A stretch of 14,226 nt of DNA from Eubacteriales bacterium (GTDB lineage Bacteria; Bacillota; Clostridia; Peptostreptococcales; Anaerovoracaceae), in NCBI GenBank assembly GCA_028692535.1, contig JAQUXD010000034.1, forward strand, positions 1 through 14,226, written 5' to 3'. Under the pieces are notes generated by a model. That model was not told the DNA's origin. It made no database searches and saw nothing but the letters and a program-made list of their open reading frames with translations. A program made the position numbers and the translations under genes. Position 1 is the stretch's first letter. Every line of letters begins with the position of its first letter. This document shows positions 7,212-13,151 of the stretch, in pieces.

Positions 7212-7808
7212 TTGAACGCTTATGATTTTGATAAAACCATCTACGAAAATGACAGTACGGTCGATTTCTATCGCTATTGCATCAAGCGCAATAAAAAAGT
7301 CCTGCTCGCGCTTCCGAAAACTGCTTTATACGGCGTGGCGTATTTGGCGGGTTTCTGTGATAAGACCACATTCAAACAGGCTTTTTTCGGGTTTTTAAAA
7401 TATTTGGAAAACACATCCGTTACGGTGGATAACTTCTGGCAGTGTCACGCCCACAAAATCAAAGCATGCTATCTCAAGCGGAAACGCCCGGATGACGTGA
7501 TCATCTCTGCATCCCCCGAGTTTCTTCTCCGTCCTGTCTGCGGCGATGCGATACTGATCGGATCCCGCGTAGATGCCCGGACAGGCGCGTTCAGCGGAAA
7601 GAACTGCTACGGAGAAGAAAAAGTCGTACGCCTTATGGAACGGCTTCCGGACTGTGTACCGGAGGAATTTTATTCCGATTCTCTGTCGGATACACCTATG
7701 GCTCAAGTTTCCCGGCGCGCCTATATCGTTCTGGGAGAGACGCTGATCCCCTGGGCTGAGTTTCAAAAGAAAAACAACGGGAACAAACAGCCTACCCGTA
7801 AAGATTGA
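7212..7808 (+). CDS. HAD-IB (SerB-like) family hydrolase
   Basis: A 198-residue protein when started at TTG 7212, which has AGGAAGG 8 nt upstream. A further in-frame TTG at 7143 lies inside the -35 box and cannot be used. HAD motifs are all visible: motif I DFDKT with Asp5 and Asp7, motif II serine in IISASPEF (Ser99), the Lys of GEEKVV (Lys137), and motif IV SDSLSDTPM (Asp156, Asp160). The helical insert after motif I is the cap position typical of subfamily IB, which includes phosphoserine phosphatase and acyl-glycerol-phosphate phosphatase relatives. The substrate is not evident. It is the only plus-strand gene supported here, divergent from the exosortase operon, and its end overlaps the convergent lipoprotein gene by 17 nt. 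Confidence 0.85.
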   Translation: MNAYDFDKTIYENDSTVDFYRYCIKRNKKVLLALPKTALYGVAYLAGFCDKTTFKQAFFGFLKYLENTSVTVDNFWQCHAHKIKACYLKRKRPDDVIISASPEFLLRPVCGDAILIGSRVDARTGAFSGKNCYGEEKVVRLMERLPDCVPEEFYSDSLSDTPMAQVSRRAYIVLGETLIPWAEFQKKNNGNKQPTRKD

Positions 7809-9120
7809 CGTAAAACTTCACGTTGGCATTTTCATCCAAATAAAACCAGTCAGAGATCTGGTCATAGGTAAATTCATCGTCGAATTCCGATGCTTCATAG
7901 ATGTAGTCCCGGTAAAATATTTCCTCGATTTCCTGCGGCGTATAATTCATATATGCCAGAAAATCTTCCGTATCCAGCACATCGCCCTGTCCCGCATCAT
8001 AATAATACTTGTTCATCCACATGCTGACACCTGATCCCCAGGCCGATGCTTCCGTCTTAAATATGCATATTTGATAGATATCCCCAAAGCGGGTTACAGA
8101 GAAATCCGCAGTATACCAGGGGTAGCCGCCCCATTCGCTCTGGCTTGTCAAATCAGCCGGCGTCACATTCAATTCCATATTGCAATCCGCTCCGATCCGG
8201 TCATTGATTTTTTTGGCGTTGGGCAGATCGCCGCGCAGCCTGGGGATGCGCACATCGAACAGATACGTTTCAGGGATATTGATGAACTCTTCTCTCCAGA
8301 TTTCTGTGACTTCATCGTACACGGGCCGCACATAGGTGCTGCTGTTGCGGAAATGATCCATATCCACCTCGTCTTGGACAGAGATCAGCTCAATGTCGGA
8401 AAAAAGAGTCTGTTCCGTGTTATACATCTCCGAGTAAATCCAGGATTCGGTTTGAGACAAAACGACCCGGCGAAGCAATCCCTCCTGATCCACATAATAC
8501 GATATGCGATAATCATCCAGAGAATAACCGTTATAGGAACTCAGCGAAGCCCGAGTATCAAAAAACGCCTCATCCGGGATCAGCTCATAGACCGTCATAT
8601 CTCCTTCTGTCTCGACCAGGATTTTCTGGATCATGGGAACTTCTTCCAACGTTCTAAACAGACTCGCATTGTCGGGCAGCTCATAGTGGTTTTTCTCAGC
8701 GGCGGCTTCCCGCCATTCGAAAGTACCATCCTGATAGGCCGTATAATTATAGAGCGTGTAGACGCCGTTTTCCTGCTTGAACCCCATCGGTACGTCCTGG
8801 CCTTGCTCCTGGATGATCTGAATAAAATCATACCCAAGGTCTGTCTGACGAAATCGGACGGTGTCTTCGATCAGCTCCCGATATTCATTGTGCTGATCGC
8901 TTCCGGCTTCGATATGCTTTTGTACGTGCTCCGCAGATATCCGTAGGACGCCCGCGTCCAAGTCGCAAAATGCTTTCTGAGCCTCTTGAAGCTGCTGATA
9001 GATGGCCTGCAGATCTTCCTGGGGTTCGGCGGGCACATCCACGGGCTCCTGCTGTCCTTTGCAGGCGGAAAAAAGGAATACCAGTCCGATTGCCAGCAAG
9101 ATGATCGATTTTTTATTCAC
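7792..9120 (-). CDS. Lipoprotein with RsiV/DUF3298-like C-terminal region
   Basis: A 442-residue exported lipoprotein. The start is GTG at 9120 with GGGAG 7 nt upstream. The signal ends in a clear lipobox FSAC with Cys20, followed by an acidic spacer and a short helical region (34-50). Residues about 60-250 form a beta-rich domain of unknown type. From about 283 there is a pattern like DUF4163 followed by DUF3298: YLFDVRIPRL, AKKINDRI, then SMWMNKYYYD...VLDTEDFLAYMN, and a closing FYLDENANVKFYVNLYG. Such regions occur in RsiV-like anti-sigma proteins and peptidoglycan deacetylases, usually as ligand-binding outer modules. No catalytic residues are obvious. It faces the HAD gene tail to tail (17-nt overlap). 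Confidence 0.75.
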   Translation of the reverse strand: MNKKSIILLAIGLVFLFSACKGQQEPVDVPAEPQEDLQAIYQQLQEAQKAFCDLDAGVLRISAEHVQKHIEAGSDQHNEYRELIEDTVRFRQTDLGYDFIQIIQEQGQDVPMGFKQENGVYTLYNYTAYQDGTFEWREAAAEKNHYELPDNASLFRTLEEVPMIQKILVETEGDMTVYELIPDEAFFDTRASLSSYNGYSLDDYRISYYVDQEGLLRRVVLSQTESWIYSEMYNTEQTLFSDIELISVQDEVDMDHFRNSSTYVRPVYDEVTEIWREEFINIPETYLFDVRIPRLRGDLPNAKKINDRIGADCNMELNVTPADLTSQSEWGGYPWYTADFSVTRFGDIYQICIFKTEASAWGSGVSMWMNKYYYDAGQGDVLDTEDFLAYMNYTPQEIEEIFYRDYIYEASEFDDEFTYDQISDWFYLDENANVKFYVNLYG

Positions 9121-9171
9121 AATACATCTCCCAATACACCAGTTTGCTGTTGCGAAAAATAGATTGTTTAT

Positions 9172-9177
9172 ATTGTA
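9172..9177 (-). promoter_or_regulatory. Possible -10 box for the lipoprotein gene
   Basis: TACAAT on the minus strand, about 50 nt before the GTG start at 9120. No good -35 box lies 16-18 nt upstream, where the U tract of the DUF6514 gene terminator sits. The gene may use a weak or activated promoter, or some read-through. Confidence 0.25.
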
Positions 9178-9189
9178 TCACGCTGACTA

Positions 9190-9227
9190 TAATAAAGAAA
9201 GCCGGCGGATTTTGAAAAATCCGCCGG
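9190..9227 (-). terminator. Intrinsic terminator after the DUF6514-like gene
   Basis: A 10-bp perfect stem, arms 9218-9227 and 9202-9211 (CCGGCGGATT with its complement) with a 6-nt loop, is followed on the minus strand by a T-rich run (CTTTCTTTATT). It lies 7 nt after the stop codon of the small gene at 9235-9489. Confidence 0.85.
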
Positions 9228-9234
9228 TATTGAT

Positions 9235-9489
9235 CTATACCATCATGTCTTCAACGGCATCCGTCAAATGAATGGGCAAGAGATGAAATCGATTGAATTT
9301 ATTTATCATGCGATCGACATGAATTCTGTCGCTGGAGATGCGCTTCACTGAATTGTACACGGTGGACGCATCATCTTCGGAGATTGCTTCTATTCCGTAT
9401 AGTGTATACGGAGACCGACCCTCTGATTCCATTACTTCGGAACAAATACGATATCGGCAGGTCACGTTCAGCAGTATTTCTGACAACAC
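9235..9489 (-). CDS. Small DUF6514-like protein
   Basis: An 84-residue protein starting at GTG 9489, with a perfect AGGAGGT 6 nt upstream; TTG 9486 is the next in-frame choice. It has a beta-rich first half with PYTLYGIEAISEDD, a middle stretch VKRISSDRIHVDRMINKFNR and an end HLLPIHLTDAVEDMM. This matches the pattern I know from DUF6514, small proteins of Clostridia with no assigned function: a YGI core, a V..IS.D helix start and P.HL.D.VED. No signal peptide or membrane segment is seen. It has its own promoter and terminator, so it is a single-gene unit between ilvN and the lipoprotein gene. Confidence 0.72.
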   Translation of the reverse strand: MLSEILLNVTCRYRICSEVMESEGRSPYTLYGIEAISEDDASTVYNSVKRISSDRIHVDRMINKFNRFHLLPIHLTDAVEDMMV

Positions 9490-9539
9490 TTAACTACCTC
9501 CTATTGTCTGAGCATACACGCATGATGTGGAAGTAGTTT

Positions 9540-9568
9540 ATTATAGCATAAATTACAGCATTTAACAA
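9540..9568 (-). promoter_or_regulatory. Promoter of the DUF6514-like gene (extended -10)
   Basis: On the minus strand, TTGTTA (9563-9568), a 17-nt spacer and TATAAT (9540-9545). TGC directly before the -10 box makes it an extended -10 element. The expected start near 9533 leaves a leader of about 44 nt to the GTG start. Confidence 0.75.
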
Positions 9569-9623
9569 GCCCTGAATTCGTTACTATTTCGGTGGTTTTT
9601 CAATAAAAGAGAAACATCTGCGG

Positions 9624-10121
9624 CTATAGGCCTCGACTCATGCCGGTTACTCCGGTACGGCAGACTTCCACCAGCTCGTAATCGCTCATCAGATCCATAA
9701 AGCCATCGATTTTCGCCGGTTCTCCGGTAAGCTCGATGATAAGACTGGACCTGGACAGGTCGATGATCCTGGCTCTGAATACCTCGGCGGTCTCCAAAAG
9801 AGAGGAGCGGGCTTTCTTGTCCACCATCACTTTAAGCAAAAGCAACTCCCGGTAAAGACCTCCGTTGTTGTCCATCACATGGACTTCCCGCACGACCTCC
9901 AGCTTTTCGATATGGGCGACGATCTGCTCCAGTATGTCCGGATCACTGTCAGTGACCACCAGCGTGATCAACGTGACGCCGGGCATGTGCGTCTCCGAGG
10001 CCGTGATGGTCTCGATGTTGTAGTTCCGACGACCCACCAGACTTGAAATTCGGGCCAGAGTATTCGGCTTGTTATCGACCAGTATGCTGATCACTTTTCT
10101 CGTGTTTTGAATCATGTCCAT
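9624..10121 (-). CDS. ilvN: Acetolactate synthase small (regulatory) subunit
   Basis: A 165-residue protein of normal length for IlvN/IlvH. The N-terminal ACT domain (about 8-80) shows ISILVDNKPNTLARISSLVGRRNYNIETI followed by the conserved ITLVV strand, where valine binds in known members. The C-terminal domain (about 84-160) has RELLLLKV, the EVFRARIIDLS region and ELTGEPAKIDGF. It activates the catalytic subunit and gives it feedback inhibition by branched-chain amino acids. The ATG is 4 nt after the ilvB stop, and GGAG within the last ilvB codons serves as ribosome binding site, so the subunits are made together. No ilvC follows. Confidence 0.95.
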   Translation of the reverse strand: MDMIQNTRKVISILVDNKPNTLARISSLVGRRNYNIETITASETHMPGVTLITLVVTDSDPDILEQIVAHIEKLEVVREVHVMDNNGGLYRELLLLKVMVDKKARSSLLETAEVFRARIIDLSRSSLIIELTGEPAKIDGFMDLMSDYELVEVCRTGVTGMSRGL

Positions 10122-10125
10122 CGCT

Positions 10126-11787
10126 TTACTCCGTTATCATATCTTCTACGGTGCCGCCCCCGGGGATCATGGGCAGCACTCTGGCATCCTTGTCTATGGC
10201 ACAGTCGATCCAAACCGGGCCCTTTTCCGTAAGCGCTTGTTTGTAGCATTCTTCGAATTCCTCTAATGTGCGGGCCGAAAAGCCTTTGGCGCCAAAGGCT
10301 TCCGCCATGCAGACAAAATCGGTTTTGCGATCGGGTACGGTGGCCGAATAGCGCTGCCCGTAGAATTGACTTTGCCATTGGTACACCATACCGAGTACAC
10401 CGTTATTAAAAATGACTGTGATGATCGGGAGTCCATAGCTGACGGCCGTACAACCTTCGTTGAGGTTCATGTGGAAGGAACCGTCTCCTGTCAAATGAAC
10501 GATCCGATTTCCCGGATTGGCCAACTGCGCGCCGATGGCCGCTCCGTAGCCAAAGCCCATCGTGCCCAGTCCGCCGCTGGTGATGAATCGCTTCGGCTCC
10601 GTGTGATGCAAATACTGGGCCGCCCACATCTGATGCTGACCCACATCCGTCACATAAATGGCTTCAGGACCCGATAGTTCCGAAATCTTGCCAATCAGAG
10701 AGCGAGGTTCCAGTGCGTCGTCTCCGGAAAGCGTCGGCGCACACTCCGCTTTCCAGGCCTGAATATCCTTGATCCACGCCGGATGAGAGGCGCCTTGCAC
10801 TTGATTTTCAATCGCAGTAAGAGCCTGCCGAAGATCGCACCGCAGCGCGACTTCAACTTTCACGTTTTTGTTCAGCTCACTTCTGTCGGCATCAATGTGG
10901 ACAATTTTAGCAGAGGAAGCGAACCGCCCCGGATTCAGCGCGACTCTGTCGGGGAATCGTACGCCCACAGCCAGCAAAAGGTCGCAGCGGTCTACCGCCA
11001 GATTGGCGGCTACCGTGCCGTGCATGCCCACCATACCCAAGTTGAGCGGATCGTCGTGAGAGATAACGCCGGCCCCCATCATGGAATGACATACAGGGAT
11101 ATCCCCTTTGGCGGCGATACGACGGACCCATTCGGTACTGTCCGAAGCGATCACGCCGCCTCCGCAGTAAAACACCGGTCGCTGGGCAGCGTCGATCAAG
11201 GCAGCTACACGCCCCGCATCCGCCGGATTGATGCAAAGAGGTTCGGGAAGTGTTTCCGGACTTCTGTACTGATATTCGCACAGCGCCATCGTGGCATCCT
11301 TTGTAATGTCCACCAGAACCGGTCCCTTTCGACCGGAATGCGCAATCCGGAAGGCATCTCTGAGAACATCCGATATATCTGCCGGGTCGTTGACCATAAA
11401 ATTGTGCTTCGTGATCGGCATGGTGATGCCTGTGATATAGATCTCCTGGAATGCATCCCGCCCGATCAGGTTGGAGGCCACATTGGCTGTGATGGCGACC
11501 AGCGGAACGCTGTCCATCCAGGCTGTGGCGATACCGGTGACCAAATTCGTCGCGCCCGGACCGCTGGTGGCAAAGACGACACCGGTATGCCCGCCGGAGC
11601 GGGCATATCCGTCTGCCGCATGGCAGGCGCCCTGTTCATGGGCCGTCATGATATGGCGAATCCGGTCCCGATACTCGTAGAGCGCGTCGTACAGGTTGAG
11701 GGCGGCGCCGCCGGGATATCCGAAGACCGTATTCACACCGTGCGCGAGCAACTCCTCCATGACGATTTGTGATCCTGTCAGTAACAT
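10126..11787 (-). CDS. ilvB: Acetolactate synthase large (catalytic) subunit
   Basis: A 553-residue ThDP enzyme that condenses two pyruvates to acetolactate, or pyruvate with 2-oxobutyrate, in valine, leucine and isoleucine synthesis. The start is ATG 11787 with AAGGAGG 5 nt upstream; the reading frame stays open upstream into the leader but that part is not coding. Visible marks are VFGYPGGAALNLYDAL, the catalytic Glu51 in AHEQGA, TSGPGATN, the quinone-site-like FAD region in the middle (GMVGMHGT, VGVRFPDR), and the ThDP/metal motif GDGSFHMN...NN. The usual GDGSFQM has His in place of Gln here. Expression is controlled by the attenuator just upstream. Confidence 0.96.
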   Translation of the reverse strand: MLLTGSQIVMEELLAHGVNTVFGYPGGAALNLYDALYEYRDRIRHIMTAHEQGACHAADGYARSGGHTGVVFATSGPGATNLVTGIATAWMDSVPLVAITANVASNLIGRDAFQEIYITGITMPITKHNFMVNDPADISDVLRDAFRIAHSGRKGPVLVDITKDATMALCEYQYRSPETLPEPLCINPADAGRVAALIDAAQRPVFYCGGGVIASDSTEWVRRIAAKGDIPVCHSMMGAGVISHDDPLNLGMVGMHGTVAANLAVDRCDLLLAVGVRFPDRVALNPGRFASSAKIVHIDADRSELNKNVKVEVALRCDLRQALTAIENQVQGASHPAWIKDIQAWKAECAPTLSGDDALEPRSLIGKISELSGPEAIYVTDVGQHQMWAAQYLHHTEPKRFITSGGLGTMGFGYGAAIGAQLANPGNRIVHLTGDGSFHMNLNEGCTAVSYGLPIITVIFNNGVLGMVYQWQSQFYGQRYSATVPDRKTDFVCMAEAFGAKGFSARTLEEFEECYKQALTEKGPVWIDCAIDKDARVLPMIPGGGTVEDMITE

Positions 11788-11806
11788 CGTATCCTCCTTG
11801 TCTGAT

Positions 11807-11842
11807 AAAGAAAAACCCTTGCAGCGTCTGCTGCAAGGGTTT
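11807..11842 (-). terminator. Attenuator terminator of the ilvBN leader
   Basis: Arms 11830-11842 and 11813-11825 form a perfect 13-bp stem (AAACCCTTGCAGC on the RNA side) with a 4-nt loop, followed by a T-rich run (TTTCTTT counting the end of the stem). It sits between the leader peptide and the ilvB ribosome binding site, less than 25 nt before the ilvB start, which is the position of an attenuator rather than an operon end. Confidence 0.92.
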
Positions 11843-11914
11843 GTTGTAACATGATTTACACTCGTTCCCGTATCAGCATAACGCAAGACTGGCATTGCCT
11901 GTAATCGCAATGCC
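11824..11914 (-). promoter_or_regulatory. Alternative leader RNA structures (pause hairpin and antiterminator)
   Basis: Two further pairings are visible. GGCATTGC (11907-11914) pairs with GCAATGCC (11891-11898), an 8-bp stem inside the leader peptide codons. GCGTTATGCTG (11874-11884), which overlaps the leader stop codon, can pair with CAGCAGACGC (11824-11833) in the first arm of the terminator: 5 bp plus 4 bp around a small internal loop. A ribosome finishing at the stop codon would cover the second element and let the terminator form. One stalled at the Ile codons would leave it free and prevent termination. The mechanism is inferred from the pairings. Confidence 0.65.
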
Positions 11915-11959
11915 GATAATAATGCTGATAATTGCACTGATCTGACGGAACGTAACCAT
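11873..11959 (-). CDS. Isoleucine-rich ilv operon leader peptide
   Basis: A 28-codon reading frame from ATG 11959 to TGA 11873-11875, with AGGAGG 5 nt before the ATG. It begins MVTFRQISAIIS and has isoleucine at codons 7, 10, 11, 13, 14, 15, 17 and 19. Valine is found once and leucine twice, so the sensor is chiefly for charged isoleucine tRNA. It lies between the ilv promoter and the attenuator terminator. The peptide itself need not have a function; its translation rate sets whether the ilvBN transcript continues. Confidence 0.88.
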   Translation of the reverse strand: MVTFRQISAIISIIIGIAITGNASLALC

Positions 11960-11984
11960 AGGGTCCTCCTGTTGATATGCTGAC

Positions 11985-12014
11985 AGTATAAACCAACGCT
12001 TTTGCGAATGTCAA
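11985..12014 (-). promoter_or_regulatory. Promoter of the ilvBN operon
   Basis: On the minus strand, a consensus TTGACA (12009-12014), an 18-nt spacer and TATACT (11985-11990). The expected start near 11978 is about 20 nt before the leader peptide ATG. The -35 box directly follows the T run of the mscL terminator. Confidence 0.85.
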
Positions 12015-12015
12015 G

Positions 12016-12060
12016 CAAAAAGAACGGAAGCGCCGGTCTCTGCGGGAATGCCGGGCCGTT
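12016..12060 (-). terminator. Probable intrinsic terminator after mscL
   Basis: Directly after the mscL stop, AACGG (12056-12060) can pair with CCGTT (12023-12027), with a further inner CCGG/CCGG pairing, followed by CTTTTTG. The stem is imperfect and has a long loop, so strength is uncertain, but the T run and position fit. Confidence 0.5.
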
Positions 12061-12462
12061 TCAGCGCAGAGTTTCCTTCAGCAGATCTCTGATCTCCTCC
12101 AGAAGCACCAGATCCTTTGGGGGCTCCGCAGGCGGTGCGGGAGCTTCTTCCTCCTTCTTCTTACGGGCAGCCAGCAACTTGACAAAGAGAAAAACGGAGA
12201 AGGCTACGATCAGGAAGTCCACGATGGATTGAATGAAAGCGCCGTACAAGACCGCCACTTCCGCCACATCGCCGCTGGCAGGCGAGATCACATACTTCAA
12301 ATCCGCAAAACTGATCCCTCCCATAAGAACCCCAATTGCAGGCATGAGCAGGTCGTTCACCAGCGAGGTAACGATTTTTCCGAACGCACCGCCGATCACC
12401 ACAGCTATAGCCAGATCGATCACATTGCCTTTCATGGCAAATGCCTTAAATTCTTTCCACAT
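12061..12462 (-). CDS. mscL: Large-conductance mechanosensitive channel
   Basis: A 133-residue channel that opens under membrane tension to release solutes on osmotic downshock. The start at ATG 12462 (MWKEFKAFAMKGN) has AGAGGT 6 nt upstream and matches the family N-terminus; an in-frame ATG at 12483 overlaps the upstream stop and would add seven atypical residues. TM1 (about 13-45) contains NVIDLAIAVVIGGAFGKIV, the pore-lining helix; the loop with ISPASGD is followed by TM2 (about 72-99). A charged KKKEEE stretch, a Pro/Ala linker and the C-terminal helix LLEEIRDLL complete the usual bundle. It is 17 nt after the PII-like gene and may share its transcript. Confidence 0.96.
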   Translation of the reverse strand: MWKEFKAFAMKGNVIDLAIAVVIGGAFGKIVTSLVNDLLMPAIGVLMGGISFADLKYVISPASGDVAEVAVLYGAFIQSIVDFLIVAFSVFLFVKLLAARKKKEEEAPAPPAEPPKDLVLLEEIRDLLKETLR

Positions 12463-12479
12463 CAAAATACCTCTTTCTG

Positions 12480-13151
12480 TCATTCTTCCGCCAAGCCATA
12501 GGCTTTGCTTACATTCTGCACAAATATGATACCCTTTCCGGGCTCGTCGATCTGGAAATCTTCCCGGATCGAATCCACGATCGATTCGGTTTGGTCCTTG
12601 CCGGTAACCATGAGTACAATCTCTTTTTCCGGCTCGATTTCCATGGAAAACACCTTGCTGGTCTCGTGGATGCCGGACCCTCTGGCATTGATGATTGTAG
12701 CGCCTCGGGCGCCGGCCTGGGTAGCTGCCTCCACCACAGCCTCAGCCCTCCCTTTATCGACAATGATAATGATCGATTGATACATGGTTTCCTCCAAGCC
12801 TCCGTATTCATCAGGGTCGTCGCAGCGGCATGTGCTGGAACCGCAAATGCCGTAGACCGGGATGCTGTATGCGATCCCGTGGTTTCTTTTATGAAGCTTA
12901 TACGTCTTGTTCAGTTTCTCCAATGCGACGTGGACCTTCTCCCGCGGAGCAACCATCATGACGATCTCTTTGTAGACATCGCTCAGGGCCAGTCTTTCCA
13001 GGATCGGATTGCAGATCGTTCCTCTCCCGAGCAGAATCGTTCCTCCGGTCACACCGCACTCCTTGGCCGTTCGGAGCACCCTGCTGCCCATCCCTTCGCT
13101 GACAATGGCGTAGATCAACTCAAAGCAGAGCTTTTCAGTTATCGTTTCCAT
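12480..13151 (-). CDS. Tandem PII-like protein next to DUF1538
   Basis: A 223-residue protein made of two PII-like (GlnB-fold) domains. The second (about 123-220) is the clearer: YQSIIIIVDKGRAEAVVEAATQAG, the GSGI turn, MEIEPEKEIVLMV, and EPGKGIIFVQNV near the end. The first (about 5-100) shows the same order in weaker form: ELIYAIVSEGMGSRVLRTAKECG, LLGRGT, KEIVMMVAPRE and HGIAYSIPV. A CGSSTCRC stretch (103-110) links them. The T-loop tyrosine of classic GlnB is not seen. The start is ATG 13151; GTG 13163 lies within the AAAGGAGGTG binding site. It overlaps the DUF1538 gene by 17 nt, and such proteins usually accompany DUF1538 transporters, as GlnK does AmtB. The ligand is unknown. Confidence 0.82.
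   Translation of the reverse strand: METITEKLCFELIYAIVSEGMGSRVLRTAKECGVTGGTILLGRGTICNPILERLALSDVYKEIVMMVAPREKVHVALEKLNKTYKLHKRNHGIAYSIPVYGICGSSTCRCDDPDEYGGLEETMYQSIIIIVDKGRAEAVVEAATQAGARGATIINARGSGIHETSKVFSMEIEPEKEIVLMVTGKDQTESIVDSIREDFQIDEPGKGIIFVQNVSKAYGLAEE

Noticed and set aside
8071..8946. Plus-strand open frame of 291 residues opposite the lipoprotein gene
   Set aside because: The minus strand has a start with RBS, a signal peptide with lipobox and coherent domains; the plus frame is Ile/His/Arg-rich without a supported start.
10783..11772. Plus-strand open frame of 329 residues opposite ilvB
   Set aside because: The opposite strand is a full, conserved acetolactate synthase. The antisense product shows no recognisable domain and has unlikely composition.
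11807..12014. T-box riboswitch before ilvB
   Set aside because: The leader is too short, and no T-box consensus sequence or specifier stem is visible; the Ile-rich leader peptide explains the terminator.
11788..12018. N-terminal extension of ilvB of 77 residues in the same frame
   Set aside because: It would run through the leader peptide region and the terminator. ATG 11787 has a strong RBS and the normal family N-terminus.
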